This document shows positions 29,598 through 40,660 of a stretch of DNA of 64,000 bases, piece after piece; position 1 is the stretch's first letter, and each line of letters starts with the position of its first letter. The notes under the pieces are model-generated. The model ran no database searches and was not told the origin of the DNA. It worked only from the letters and a program-made list of their open reading frames with translations. The translations under genes and the position numbers were made by a program. The DNA lies in contig NC_087065.1 in the NCBI RefSeq assembly GCF_963678635.1, positions 58,430,754-58,494,753 on the forward strand, written 5' to 3'. Origin of the DNA: Symsagittifera roscoffensis (taxonomy: Eukaryota; Xenacoelomorpha; Acoela; Convolutidae).

Positions 29598-32013
29598 CGT
29601 TCAGATACTTCGTGATTGTATGTCTGGATCTATCCATGATCTGATAGCCATAGGAGGAATTGCCCAAGAGCTTCATTGTTTCTGCTACAACTCCTGATAG
29701 AGGGTTTTCATCTCCTTCTCTTCTTGCATCAACCACTGACTGAACGAAATTACTAAAGCATTTCCGAGGAGAATATTCAACAAAACGATAAATTTTGGTG
29801 CATTGCAAGCCAAGTTCTAAATAAAAGTTGAAGAGAGGAGTTATAACTGTTCCATTTTCTAGCTTGAAGCTAGATATAAGCATTCTCTGTGGATGTTTCA
29901 ACATTTCATTTTCAATAGCATAATTCTTCATATAGTCACCAATATGGTTTCTTCCAACCTCAGTGTTTTTGAAAATTGGAGGAAAATTCGCAAATTTCGA
30001 TTTCAGTTCATCTGGAACAACTAAGTCACACTGAACGTAACCAAAAAGAGATCCATCTTTTATTTTTGCTAGAAGAGAGTCTGTAGAAAGGGGTCTTTTG
30101 TAGGGAAAGTGTGTTCGAACATGATTTTTGATCTTGTCATTGGTTTTGAAATTTTGCCACCACTCACACTCCCACATTTCTTCAACTTTGTATCCTTTCT
30201 CTTGAATGTATTCTCGTCTCATCTCATCCATCTCTCTCTTCTTATTTCCTCGCTCGATATCCTGTTCTGTTAAGGAGGAACGAGTTTCTTGACAAGAACA
30301 AAAGTGATAGTAGCATCCCATTGCCTCGAATACTGTTTTACAGTGATCACAATAACCGTCCACATTAAAACAGTCAATTTTCTTCTGTTTTCCAGATGTA
30401 AAAAAGCTCTCAATTTTACATTCTGGTCTTGATTCTTGATAGAAAGACATGACCATATTCTCAAAGTTGCGAGTTCGATTATGTCTAGCCTTGAATTTCT
30501 GCATATCAGTGTCAAACTCCCATCTCGTATACAGTCCTGTTGGCATATCTTGACACATTGAATAGGGGTAAAGCTGGCTCGCATCAATTCCAACGATTGA
30601 CTTACAAATATTTGATGAATCTCTGATAAAGGTTTCATCTACAACAGCTTTTCGAGTGAACACAATCGAAGGCCCACCGGTCATGTCTTCTCGTATTTTT
30701 TCACACAAATCTTTATCACTTTCGCAAAATGGATAAAACTTGTAATTTGTAGATCTGTGTAGACATATGTTTGCTAGATTTGGAAGTGTACATCCAAGTT
30801 TCAACATGTCTATCCCTTTGTTATGATAAAACTGAATCATTTTTTGCATTGCTTCCAGGGTTGGAACTACATCTTTGTTGTTGTACCACTGCAAAAAGTC
30901 TTTGAACACAGTCATTCCGTTTTTCTGCCAAGTTTGTTGTAAGTAACTGTAATTATCTAGACCAGATGCGGGTACAGTGTTGATTTGAAGCTTTTTCAGT
31001 GCTTGCTGTTCATCAAGTCCACTCTTCCTCAGTTTTTCATAATCAGTAAAGTCTTTGTCTAGTGGATTGTTGTTTCTAAGTTTACTGAAAAATGCTTCAT
31101 ATGGGGGTAGTCCTGGAAAATCAAGTTTGTCAGGGTTGTCAAACCACTCATAAGGAAAGAATCCTTTTGTTTCACTAGCTTTATAAGCTTTGAGAAATGA
31201 GTCCAGAGTTGTTGCTCCACCCAGAAATTTCATAATGTCAAGAAATTGTACATCTCCAAACTTGAAAGATATAAAATCATTTGCTTTTTTGATAACGGAT
31301 GTTTCTTGCTCTTTATCGCGAATCAAATAAGGGATTAAGTAGGACTTGATCAAATTTAAGTCATATCTACCACTGTTAAATCCAAAAACAGGTAAAGTAT
31401 TTATATATCTCTCCAGATGTTGTTTCAAATCGATGAGTTGATTTTTCTGAATTCGCAAGAATTGTGTTGACATATCTGCTTCTTCCGAATCTTCAATACA
31501 TTCATCTTCGTAGTCAAACTTGTTACTTGAAAAATTCTGGCCTCGCTCATTCAATTGATCAAAGATTTTTTTCATTCTTTCATTGACAGCAACTTCAATA
31601 TCTTGGAAATTTGTTCTCATCCCCAGCTTACTTTTCTCAGCCAACAGCTCGAGGTTGGATACAAAATCAATAATCAAGTTCTGTGGATCCTTGTTGTACA
31701 AAAAGATGGGTTCATCAATCAGATTTGATGATATAGAGACTGAAATGGGGACATGTTTTCCAATCCAGGTAGTAGTTTGTGTTTCTTTTAGCTCTTCTGT
31801 AGGAACACAAATCGACTCAAAATCGAAAATTGCTAGGTTTTTGAAGAGTTTTTTATCATCGGAAACTGGAAGATTGAATCCTTCTAGCTTTTCAAACAGG
31901 GTTTTGCGAAGCTCATATACGTTCTTTGGGTAAATATGTTTCACACGATCCTTACATCTCAGAAGATGTTTGTTGAGAAACTCGGATCTTTTGAAGAAAC
32001 TATCACAACTAGG
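29569..32013 (-). pseudogene. polB: Polymerase B, exonuclease and palm piece (copy B)
   Basis: As at 16225-18669: exonuclease motifs IFDFES and FNSGRYDLN, palm motifs GIDASQLYPYS and KLLGNSSYGYQ. Three replacements from copy A (Val/Ile, Glu/Asp, Asp/His). The TAA that blocks the upstream frame is at 32014-32016, as in copy A. Confidence 0.92.
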
Positions 32014-32035
32014 TTACCGGAAACACTTAAAGAAG

Positions 32036-33187
32036 CTATCTATAACTGAATCTCAGTAATTTGACTGTTTTATCAAATCTACCAATACTTCTTCGTGCTA
32101 GTTCTCCCACATATTCTCCCTCTTGAATATCAAAATCGTAAATAAAGATGTTGCGTCCAATTATTTCCTCGACAACAGGTAAGTCTTCAACGGAAACTCC
32201 ACGAAAATTCTTAGGATCATAACCAGATTTTGTTATGAATTCTGTAAAATATCTGGAGGTGTGAGTGTCGAGATCATTGTGTCCGTTCATGTACATGGCC
32301 AATGCGCGGAATAGACACAAATGATCTTTGTAAGGTTCCTTGTCCTTGTTAGATAAAAGACAGTTAACAGAATGGTTTTTCAGTAGAGGTTCGGGTAAGA
32401 CAGAATCTGGACATCCCATTGGGATGTTTTTCAACAAAACAGCAAAAATTGTAACGTTAGTAATCAACTTGAATCGCCACTTTGTGTTCTGGCGTTCTTG
32501 TGTACATTGTTCCACAATATCAAATTTTTCTACTTTTCCTTGGATTGTTATCAAATCCGCTTTCGTACAAAGTAATTGGGATTTTTCAAAGAGAGTATTG
32601 TTTTCATGGGCGTAGAAATATCGATATTCACCAGTCTCAATATTTCGAAGAACAAAACCCAGAGCAATGTTGATTTTGGCTGCAGAATCGAGCTTGTTGA
32701 AGACTTCTTCAAGTTTCTCGTTAATGATTTTAGTATCTAACTTGGACATTTGGAAGTTAAATACCTTGTGTCTCCCATTTTCCATCTCCGTATCCACTAG
32801 AAAATGTTGACATGCACCAAGTTCCTCCTTCAATTTTTCACCATCTTCCCCCTCATCCTCCACAATCTTGTTCAAGTCGGCTACCGTAGCACTAGGTTTC
32901 CGTTGTTTCGCTCCATGTTCCTTTCTCCGATGTTGCTGGAGAGAGTAGTAACTCGGGAACTCTTGTTCACAAGAAGAACAAACCGTCGACTGCTTCGAAC
33001 TTGGTTGAGCATGCTTCTTAGCCATATGATAGTTCATTTCTTGTTGATTGTAAGTGGAATACTTACATTCAGGACAAGAAACAAATCCTTTAGCACATCT
33101 TTTTCGATGTCTCGCATTATCAGCTCTCCTGTATTCCTGACCACATTCCTCACATTTTACTTTCTCGTTTCGATTAAGGGCAGGCAT
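32036..33187 (-). pseudogene. polB: Polymerase B, N-terminal piece (copy B)
   Basis: As at 18692-19843, with three zinc fingers and the DHLCLFRALA motif. One replacement (Arg to Ser) lies three residues before the TAG. Confidence 0.9.
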
Positions 33188-33190
33188 TAT

Positions 33191-33262
33191 CTAAAAAAAT
33201 TGGGACTTTTGAAATGTTCCAAAATTAAAAACTTAAAGTACCAATTGAATGAAAATACTTAC
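33191..33262 (-). other. Predicted 72-bp polB 5' UTR intron (copy B)
   Basis: Identical donor and acceptor to 19847-19918. Confidence 0.6.
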
Positions 33263-33315
33263 TTTTCGTGAAGTAACGAAATGTAAAATTTGAAGTAAAA
33301 TTCAGTTGACTGTTT

Positions 33316-33642
33316 CTGATTGGTAAACAAAATGAATGATTTAAACCAATAAAATAAGTGTATTTATACTAACAGTGACGCCTACGCAATTATCCTTTTA
33401 TGGTAATGACGTCATTCTTTGAATAGAAGGGACGTCACTGCCTACGCAATTTTCCTTTTATGGTAATGACGTCATTCTATATTTAGAAGTGACGTCACCA
33501 CCCACGCAATGTTCCTTTTATGATAATGACGTTATTCTAGAAATAGAAATGACGTCAACACCCACACAATTTTCCTATTATGGTTATGACGTCATTCCTT
33601 TGAAAGTTCTAGAATTTTCCAGAAAAATTTTCAACCAATCAG
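33316..33642. promoter_or_regulatory. Bidirectional CRE/CArG/heat-shock promoter (copy B)
   Basis: The four 60-bp repeats (33385-33624) and the five-triplet heat-shock element (33602-33624) are unchanged from copy A, as are the flanking CCAATCAG boxes and leftward TATA box. Confidence 0.75.
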
Positions 33643-33695
33643 AACTAAGCTGTTTCTAGTCATAACTTTGGATCCAAAATATTCATTTTTGAAGA

Positions 33696-34238
33696 ATGTC
33701 AATCAAAAAGCATTTGAACTTCCTCGAATTACTCTACAAGAAAAAAGAAAATATTCCGTGTGATTTCCTTATTGATGAAATAGATGTAGATTCTTACTTT
33801 TTTCACAATTTTTTGGACGTTTATGTTGTCCAAAATAGAGTTCTCCGGCTAAGTAAAGGTCTCTTTAGAGAAACTTACTCAATCAAAGAGTTTACTTTTG
33901 ATTCACATATTGCGTATCAAAGCTATAAACTTACAGCTGAGTTACACTTGACTAGAAAAGAAATTTTATTTATTTTAGAAAATTTGAAATTGATAAAAAA
34001 ATCGTACGATAATATTTCAAAGACTCTTTTTATTCCATATCCAACTCCCAAATTTGTTAAAACTCCCCAGCAAAGTGCTTTATTCCTCCATTTTTTTAAG
34101 GACTTTCAAAGTTCAAAATCTTGCATGATCAGGTTTGGTATCAGAATTCCAGAGATTTGCTTTGAAAAATTCATCAACTTTGAGTTATCATCTCAAATCT
34201 ACATCAAAATTAAAGAACTTGAAGTGAATATCTGCTGA
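33696..34238 (+). CDS. Unrecognised 180-aa Polinton protein (copy B)
   Basis: As at 20352-20894 with two replacements (His6, Ser53) and one silent change. Confidence 0.7.
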   Translation: MSIKKHLNFLELLYKKKENIPCDFLIDEIDVDSYFFHNFLDVYVVQNRVLRLSKGLFRETYSIKEFTFDSHIAYQSYKLTAELHLTRKEILFILENLKLIKKSYDNISKTLFIPYPTPKFVKTPQQSALFLHFFKDFQSSKSCMIRFGIRIPEICFEKFINFELSSQIYIKIKELEVNIC

Positions 34239-34287
34239 AAAATCAGCAATTTCTCATCGATTATATACAAAAAATTCAGTTAACTTG

Positions 34288-34446
34288 ATGAGAAGACTAG
34301 CAGAGATGCTACTTTTATTAATTTTTCTTCTTTTGTTACTTATATCGGCAATATTTCTTATTTTTACAGCAAACAACTCTTGGTCATTTATTTTTGCGAT
34401 TGCTTTTGTGTATATTTTTACTTATTTGGAAGACTTAATTCCTTGA
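34288..34446 (+). CDS. Small two-TM membrane protein, 52 aa (copy B)
   Basis: Same protein as 20944-21102, with ATG at 34288 and TGA at 34444-34446. Confidence 0.6.
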   Translation: MRRLAEMLLLLIFLLLLLISAIFLIFTANNSWSFIFAIAFVYIFTYLEDLIP

Positions 34447-34458
34447 AAGGTTCCTCTG

Positions 34459-34626
34459 ATTGGATACAACAACTTGAACAAAAATGAACATTTTTGTGAT
34501 TGGAAACGAAAATGTGTAACTTTGTTTCCAATTGGACACGAGTTTTCTATAAGAATTCCATAAAAGGAAACTAAAATCTAATTGGACACGACTACAATCC
34601 AAATAAGGAAAATTCATTCTCATTGG
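34459..34626 (+). promoter_or_regulatory. CCAAT/CArG promoter (copy B)
   Basis: Same five CCAAT boxes and two perfect CArG boxes as 21115-21282. One substitution lies outside the sites. Confidence 0.6.
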
Positions 34627-34816
34627 TTAAACCCACACATTCCAGTTGAACGTACCCCTCTCTCTTAACTAAAAATCATTTTATTTTCAACTTAACTACC
34701 GTCAACTACCTCCTCTCTCAGCTCTAAATACAATAATTTCAACATAACTACCGGCAAATTTCTCCCTCTCAACTGTAAATCTTGCTTTTAATCATTTACT
34801 CAACTTATTGCTCAAA

Positions 34817-35317
34817 ATGATCTTCTCAGTACAAAACAACAACCTTATGTTCTCGGTGGAATTTTCGGCTGATTTAGTACAAATCCAAGTGCGAGAAACA
34901 GTTTGTGGAGTTTTTCTGGCACGAATGGACATCCCAATCCAAGTCTGGCATATGGTGGAAGTGATGCGAAGGGATTTCAACGAACATCATATAACGCAAG
35001 TACCTCCTACAGAGAATCAACTTGGAGAAATGCAAATGATGGAGGAAGTGGCCGAGCATGTGGGAATGAACTACCCCGAAATTCCTGACTCTAGATATGT
35101 GGCTCAACCATTCGACGATTTCCTCTTTCCTTGGGAAGAGGGATCTGTGGACAACCCAATTACCATCGAAGAGGATGAGGGGTTCTCTGAGCCAAGAACT
35201 CCAGTCAGCGAACCACCAAGACAGCCACCAGTGATGGAGGCAAGACCAGCTTTGCGCTCCATTGAGAACTTGCAAAATTTTGAGAACTCAGCTGCTCGAC
35301 AGCTCTTTGATTTGTAA
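34817..35317 (+). CDS. Acidic protein with SUMO-interaction-like motif (copy B)
   Basis: As at 21473-21973; residue 129 is Pro instead of Ser. The PITIEEDE motif is intact. Confidence 0.68.
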   Translation: MIFSVQNNNLMFSVEFSADLVQIQVRETVCGVFLARMDIPIQVWHMVEVMRRDFNEHHITQVPPTENQLGEMQMMEEVAEHVGMNYPEIPDSRYVAQPFDDFLFPWEEGSVDNPITIEEDEGFSEPRTPVSEPPRQPPVMEARPALRSIENLQNFENSAARQLFDL

Positions 35318-36171
35318 ATAAATTGGTTACTGTCTTGTGCTTTGTAATTTAATTTCTTTGTATCTAGTAAAATTATTTTCAAGAGATAAGAACAAAGAGA
35401 TCATAGAAAAGTTTATTAAGAAATTTCGATGGTAAAAATTTGTTAAAAATTAAACTAATTATGCATCTGGTAAATACTTTTATAGAATTTTGTTAGAAAG
35501 ATGGTAAGAAAATTAAACCAATTTTTGCAAGCATGTTAAAAACTTTACATTAATTTTTGCACCATGCAAAACTTTTCATAATTTTTTTTACACACTTGTT
35601 AAAAAAATCAAAGAAAATCTCGCAAATTAAGAAAAATTTCATTAAATATTTTCGCATTTTAAAGAAAACTGAAAGAAGATTTTCTTGCACTGTTAATAAT
35701 TAAATAAAATGAAAATCTTTGTTTTGATTTTGATCATAAAAAATCTCTTTTTTGCATGTAGATTGATCAAAAATATTGGAAAAACAATGTATTAAGATAG
35801 GGAATAGCATTAATTTAACAAGTTTTTTACAAACAGTTTTTGCAATTTTTGCAAATGAATAAAAAAAAATAAGTTAGATTTTTGCATTTGTTTTCAAAAA
35901 AATCACGAAAAAACTTGCATCTAACACAAAATTTTGTTGAAAATTTTGCAAACGTGTTGAAAAAATCAAACCAAAATTTGCATCTTGTAAAAAAGTTTAA
36001 TTAAATTTTTGCAAACGTGTTGAAAAAATCAAACCAAAATTTGCATCTTGTAAAAAATTTTAATTAAATTTTTGCAAACGTGTTGAAAAAATCAAACCAA
36101 AGTTTGCATCTCTCGAAAAAACTCTTGATTTAAATATAAACAATTTTGACAAGATTTTTATTAACAAATAT
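35318..36171. repeat. AT-rich intergenic region with TIR motif and octamer repeats (copy B)
   Basis: As at 21974-22826. The internal TIR motif is at 35787-35806 and three 63-bp repeats span ~35940-36115. One extra T near 35588 shifts the offset by one. Confidence 0.65.
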
Positions 36172-36768
36172 TCAATTATTAATAGAAAAATTGATACGTT
36201 CACTATTTACAGTACCAAAACCATCAAAAAAACAATCAACAATTTTCAACAAGTCAGTCTCATACTTTGAGTTTTGAACTTTTCGAATCCTTTCCAAAAA
36301 AGCTGATCCAAGAGTCTGAGTGGACGCAATCTTCTGAGCAGAACTGAGATAATGTCTTTTGAATTTTTTTCGCAGCAGTCGTTTTTTTGCAACACTGGGT
36401 AATTTTTCCGGTATTCTACATTTCAAGTTGTGTTTGACTGCACGATTCAATTGATTGAAAACTTCACCTCTTGATGAAATAATATTGAAATAAAATCTGT
36501 GTTTGTATAAAGTATATATACAGTCAACAATTTGATAAGTGAAATGATATTTATCTAATCTTTGCAAAATCTGATCGAGTGATGATCCGATTAATACTAA
36601 GTGAAATTTGCAATTTTCCACTGGGCAGAATGATGAATGGTTAGATACACAGTAGTCTTGGGTGACAATAAATTTTTCATAAAAGTTTTCTGAGACAGAG
36701 ATAAAAAGAGATTTTGCATTGTAGTCCGAATAAAAAGTGGGATATGCTTGACACATAGCAGATGCCAT
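36172..36768 (-). CDS. Unrecognised basic 198-aa protein (copy B)
   Basis: As at 22827-23423 with one replacement (Val for Phe near the C-terminus). Confidence 0.65.
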   Translation of the reverse strand: MASAMCQAYPTFYSDYNAKSLFISVSENFYEKFIVTQDYCVSNHSSFCPVENCKFHLVLIGSSLDQILQRLDKYHFTYQIVDCIYTLYKHRFYFNIISSRGEVFNQLNRAVKHNLKCRIPEKLPSVAKKRLLRKKFKRHYLSSAQKIASTQTLGSAFLERIRKVQNSKYETDLLKIVDCFFDGFGTVNSERINFSINN

Positions 36769-36814
36769 CACCGATTACTTGTTGAAAATGATTTTTATCT
36801 ATATTGAATTGCTT

Positions 36815-36985
36815 ATATAGTAGTTACATCACCTACGCAATGTCCATATTTGGATCATCACCTACTCAGTATTCCATATAAGGTAAAAAAAATACCTTAT
36901 ATGGATTGTACAGTGAGTCATCTAGATTTCCTAATTTCTATAAATTTACAAATATCATTATTTTGAAATATCTACTACTGATCAG
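36815..36985. promoter_or_regulatory. Divergent promoter with three CArG boxes (copy B)
   Basis: The CArG boxes and 12-bp inverted repeat of 23499-23559 are unchanged here (36844-36904). Confidence 0.65.
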
Positions 36986-37009
36986 TTGGTTCTGAATCTT
37001 AAATCAAAA

Positions 37010-37549
37010 ATGTATTCACGAAAAGATATCCTTCCCAACTATATTGAATTTGCTAAGAACCAAAAAAGGATTGGGAGATTTTCTTGGTCCCAAAAACCCT
37101 ACAACGGAAAAATTTACTTTGAACCTTGCTTCCAATTGCTAAAGAAAAATGAATCTGGACAATTCGAAAAAACCCAGCAAATCTATCTTGGTGAAAAAGA
37201 AGGGGAAAGGATATCAGCAATACGGAATACTGTTATTCACGATGCTGAAAACCTTGGACTCGTTCCTGTATTGGAACCTTATTCTGACAAAGACTCAACC
37301 ATGGAGCAGGAACTTGCGAACTGTCATGCGGTGTATGACGTAGCAACATACAAGAAGAGAAGGGTGTGTGTCACAATCAAGAAGTACAGTGTGAACAAGC
37401 CACCCTACATTCAGATTCGACTCTTCACTGCAAAGGAGAACGAAGTCTTGAAGCAAGTTGCTTATGTCAACTATACTTTGAACGAATTCAAAGAACTTGC
37501 CCAAGTCTTGGAAAATTTTATGTTTGTTGAGAACTGTAATGTTCAATAA
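37010..37549 (+). CDS. PC4-like putative ssDNA-binding protein 1 (copy B)
   Basis: Identical to the protein at 23665-24204. Confidence 0.65.
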   Translation: MYSRKDILPNYIEFAKNQKRIGRFSWSQKPYNGKIYFEPCFQLLKKNESGQFEKTQQIYLGEKEGERISAIRNTVIHDAENLGLVPVLEPYSDKDSTMEQELANCHAVYDVATYKKRRVCVTIKKYSVNKPPYIQIRLFTAKENEVLKQVAYVNYTLNEFKELAQVLENFMFVENCNVQ

Positions 37550-37638
37550 TTTTGTTGTTGAGTGATGTTATTATAGTAATGTAATTCAAATATTCATCTT
37601 CTTGAATCATTTTTTAAAACTTCTTTGAGCTGAGCAGT

Positions 37639-38067
37639 ATGAGTTGGAACATTGGTTTTTCCAGAAATCTTGTTTTAAAAATTCAAAATAAATTGGGACT
37701 TTTTCATATCGTCTTACAAGAAAAGTCCCAGAAATTGTCACTAACAGTTTTGGAATCTCAAAGTTTACCAAAATTGCAAGATTTGGATACAGAATCACAA
37801 ATTTCCCAATTTGAGTGGACTTTGCATAATGGAAGACGAAAAATTTTTCTAAGTTATCGTTCAGATATTAAAAAAATAGGTATTATAGAGTATCGTAGAA
37901 AAGGAAACACTTGGAAGAACAATCAGAATTTTCAGTTGGAAAAAAAAGAGTATGATAATTTGGTTGATTTTATCCCCTCAGTTTTGTCCTATGTAGATAC
38001 ATTCAAAAAAACTTGTATCATTATTGACGAATGTACTGTAGAAAATGAACGTTCAGAAATTGAATGA
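37639..38067 (+). CDS. PC4-like putative ssDNA-binding protein 2 (copy B)
   Basis: As at 24294-24722 with two replacements (Gln for Glu, Gly for Asp). Confidence 0.6.
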   Translation: MSWNIGFSRNLVLKIQNKLGLFHIVLQEKSQKLSLTVLESQSLPKLQDLDTESQISQFEWTLHNGRRKIFLSYRSDIKKIGIIEYRRKGNTWKNNQNFQLEKKEYDNLVDFIPSVLSYVDTFKKTCIIIDECTVENERSEIE

Positions 38068-38449
38068 AGTTCTCAGAAATTTTGATTTGATAAAGCATGA
38101 CTTTACATCAAATACAAAAAGAAAAAATTACTTTCTTTGTACCTGTATTGTTTTGGACCCAAACATAAATTTGAAAGAAATGGACCAAAAATTTCCTTTT
38201 GGGGGTTTAATTGGATACGGAAATTCTTGTATGGATTACTTTTTTGCAAATTCAAAAATTTTCAGACTTCATGCAATTTTACATGATGCAGCTGGATCTG
38301 TGAATTCTACTACTTATAAGGGACCTGGTTATTGTTATGTTTTACCTAGATTTCCAAGTTCTTGTTTTCTTGGTCACGTGACTGGATTAATCTTCTGTTT
38401 ATATGTTAAAATTTTTGCTTCATCAGTATATGCATTGTTCGATTGTTAG
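38045..38449 (+). CDS. Conserved His-Asp/GPGY protein (copy B)
   Basis: Identical to 24700-25104, with the same possible short intron near its 3' end (38426-38471). Confidence 0.65.
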   Translation: MNVQKLNEVLRNFDLIKHDFTSNTKRKNYFLCTCIVLDPNINLKEMDQKFPFGGLIGYGNSCMDYFFANSKIFRLHAILHDAAGSVNSTTYKGPGYCYVLPRFPSSCFLGHVTGLIFCLYVKIFASSVYALFDC

Positions 38450-38488
38450 TTATTCTAACAAAAATTTTCAGCGAAAACAGTAAGCATC

Positions 38489-38959
38489 ATGAGTCTAGTT
38501 GTTTTGGATATTGAGTGTATTGAAAACAAAATAGTTAAAGAGTTAGGAGTTTATCAAAATGGACAAACTGTGGGATATTCCTTTCTTCCTCCCAAAAAAT
38601 TCAAAGCTACATCTCAGTCTGCTTGGTGTACGAAGCATCTTCATGGAATCAATTGGAACAGTGGCCATGAAAAATATACTTAGCTTGAAAAAATATTGAA
38701 AAAACTAAAAGCTCCAGAAACGGAGTTTTTTGCAAAAGGTTATGAAAAATGTAAAATTCTGTCAGAAATTTTGGAAACAAAGGTTACAAACTTGGATGAC
38801 TACGCATGTCCAAAAGTTCAGAATTTGATTTTCAAAGATGAAGAATATGATTAGAGGTGTAGCAACTACCCATTTCGTCATGCAAATACTCTTCACTGTG
38901 CAGAAAGAAAAGCATTTGCATACGGAACATGGACTCGATGTTTTTTTAATAAATTGTAA
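38489..38959 (+). pseudogene. DEDD-exonuclease-like gene with two in-frame TAG codons (copy B)
   Basis: Same frame and same two TAG codons (38681-38683 and 38852-38854) as copy A, so the lesions predate the duplication. Confidence 0.7.
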
Positions 38960-39039
38960 ATTACCTTAATAATTTTGTATTATCGTGTTTTTGAAATTTA
39001 AATGTTAGTCATTATCAATTTTTTCATTCCAGAGTTGAG

Positions 39040-39303
39040 ATGGGTGATGAATGTGACAAGCAATTAAATTTAGGAAATTTTGTTTTTGAAGAGGAGAATC
39101 ATGAACGAAAATCTTGGAAGTTTTTTGGACGTACGTGTAATAGATCTCTTTTAGTGTTTATGTGCCAATTTTTTGTCATAGTTTTAATACTAGCATGTGC
39201 AATCGTTCGAATAATGTTATCCACTACATGTGAAGAAACAACTGTTTGGGTAGCAATTTTATCAAGTACAGTCGGTTATATTTTACCTTCTCCAAAACTA
39301 TGA
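39040..39303 (+). CDS. Two-TM membrane protein, 87 aa (copy B)
   Basis: Same protein as 25695-25958; one silent difference. Confidence 0.75.
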   Translation: MGDECDKQLNLGNFVFEEENHERKSWKFFGRTCNRSLLVFMCQFFVIVLILACAIVRIMLSTTCEETTVWVAILSSTVGYILPSPKL

Positions 39304-40166
39304 ATAAAATAATTTCTACCAAAGAACGAGTTTTTATTTCGCTAGTTGGACCGAGTGGATCTGGAAAATCACATCTTATTTTTGAGTGGTTAAAAATTGG
39401 TACATTTCAACCAAAGTTTGACAAAATTTTTTATTTTTATCAACATTATCAACCTCTTTATGGACAAATGCAAAGAAAAAACCTTAAGTTTGTCCAAGGA
39501 GTTGACTTTGAACTGATTGAAAACCTTCCCAATAATGGAACAAAATACCTGTTAATATTTGATGACTCTTGTGAAGAAATTTCAAATTCTAAGCAGTTTG
39601 TAAAAGTTGCTACTGCTGGAAGACACAGGGGACTGAATACAATATATATTAAGCATAACTTGTTTCATCAAAGCAAATTGGGAAGAGATGTTGAGTTACA
39701 AAATACACATATAGTCCTTTTCAAGTCACCGAGAGATGTTTTACAAATCAATACATTAAGTCAACAACTAGGTCTAGGATCACAATTGAAAGAGTGGTAT
39801 CAAGATGCAACATCTACACCTTATGGCCATTTACTCATTGATTTAACTCCAAAAACAGTTGATTCGCTAAGATATTGCACAAACAGTGGTTCAGTTCCAT
39901 CAAAATTTTATCTACCAGCAGGAACAGAAACTAAGTTTTTGGACGATGAGCACACAATACGTCTCTATACTCCCAATATTTCAAACATTTTCCCAAAAAC
40001 TTCAAAAACAATTCATCCTCCATTGTCCAAAAAGTTTCATTCAATTCCTCAGCGAATGTCTAGTAAACTTACTACGAGGCAAGCTACAGGATCTTCGAAA
40101 AGTAGACGTAGTAAAATATCGACGAGAAATATCAGAACTCACACGAAGAAGAACTTCACTGCATAA
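39300..40166 (+). CDS. Genome-packaging ATPase, 288 aa (copy B)
   Basis: Identical to copy A: Walker A GPSGSGKS, Walker B YLLIFDD. Here it is followed by the full capsid and integrase module. Confidence 0.92.
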   Translation: MNKIISTKERVFISLVGPSGSGKSHLIFEWLKIGTFQPKFDKIFYFYQHYQPLYGQMQRKNLKFVQGVDFELIENLPNNGTKYLLIFDDSCEEISNSKQFVKVATAGRHRGLNTIYIKHNLFHQSKLGRDVELQNTHIVLFKSPRDVLQINTLSQQLGLGSQLKEWYQDATSTPYGHLLIDLTPKTVDSLRYCTNSGSVPSKFYLPAGTETKFLDDEHTIRLYTPNISNIFPKTSKTIHPPLSKKFHSIPQRMSSKLTTRQATGSSKSRRSKISTRNIRTHTKKNFTA

Positions 40167-40249
40167 AAGGAGAACTATTTTGAGCTCACCAAAAGGCTTA
40201 CAATTAATATCTGTTATCACTCCTTTTGTCATTAAACGATTGACGTAGT

Positions 40250-40660
40250 ATGGATCAGTTTGTTCTAATTCCTTACTCAATTTATCAATCACAAAGCACA
40301 CTTCCGAAAAAACCAAAATTGGAACAAAAGCAAGAAAAAGAGGAGATTGTACCAAAAAATTTTGATTCTATTTACAGTGCTGTAAATGCAAAGTTGAAAA
40401 CGAGTAACAATAAACACCTTATTGATTTAATTTTGAACTCTCCTAGAATTAGACTAAGTCAGTCAGAAAATATCATAATAGATAATCGAGACACAAAAGA
40501 ATCAATTGTAGACTTTGTGTGTGCACTAAAACGAAAAAATACCGACTTTCCCGATATTTACTTTACCATTTTGGAAGCAACTCAAATTCCACCTAAACTT
40601 GTTGCCAACAAGAATGCCAAAGCGAAAGACAGAGGAACTTGGATCCCTTTCAAAATCTGA
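40250..40660 (+). CDS. Conserved Polinton protein of unknown function, 136 aa
   Basis: ATG at 40250. It opens MDQFVLIPYSIYQSQS, has a Lys/Gln/Glu-rich linker (~20-35), then a domain with ILNSPRIRLSQSENIII and DIYFTILEATQIPPKLV, ending RGTWIPFKI. I associate this pattern with a small protein found beside the integrase in other Polintons; no function is known to me. It overlaps the integrase start by 47 bp in a different frame. Copy A keeps only its first codons. Confidence 0.7.
   Translation: MDQFVLIPYSIYQSQSTLPKKPKLEQKQEKEEIVPKNFDSIYSAVNAKLKTSNNKHLIDLILNSPRIRLSQSENIIIDNRDTKESIVDFVCALKRKNTDFPDIYFTILEATQIPPKLVANKNAKAKDRGTWIPFKI

Larger units (their letters stand above)
13583..40271. repeat. 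13.34 kb direct tandem duplication (13583-26926 and 26927-40271)
   Basis: The unit holds ~850 bp of gypsy unit 3, ~370 bp of LTR 3 and ~12 kb of Polinton. The two units are ~99.8% identical, with the offset drifting from 13344 to 13345 and then 13343 through small indels. The inner junction at ~26927 shares only TC with both parents. Most coding differences I can see change an amino acid (about 11 of 14), which is what neutral drift or error would give. Confidence 0.92.
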
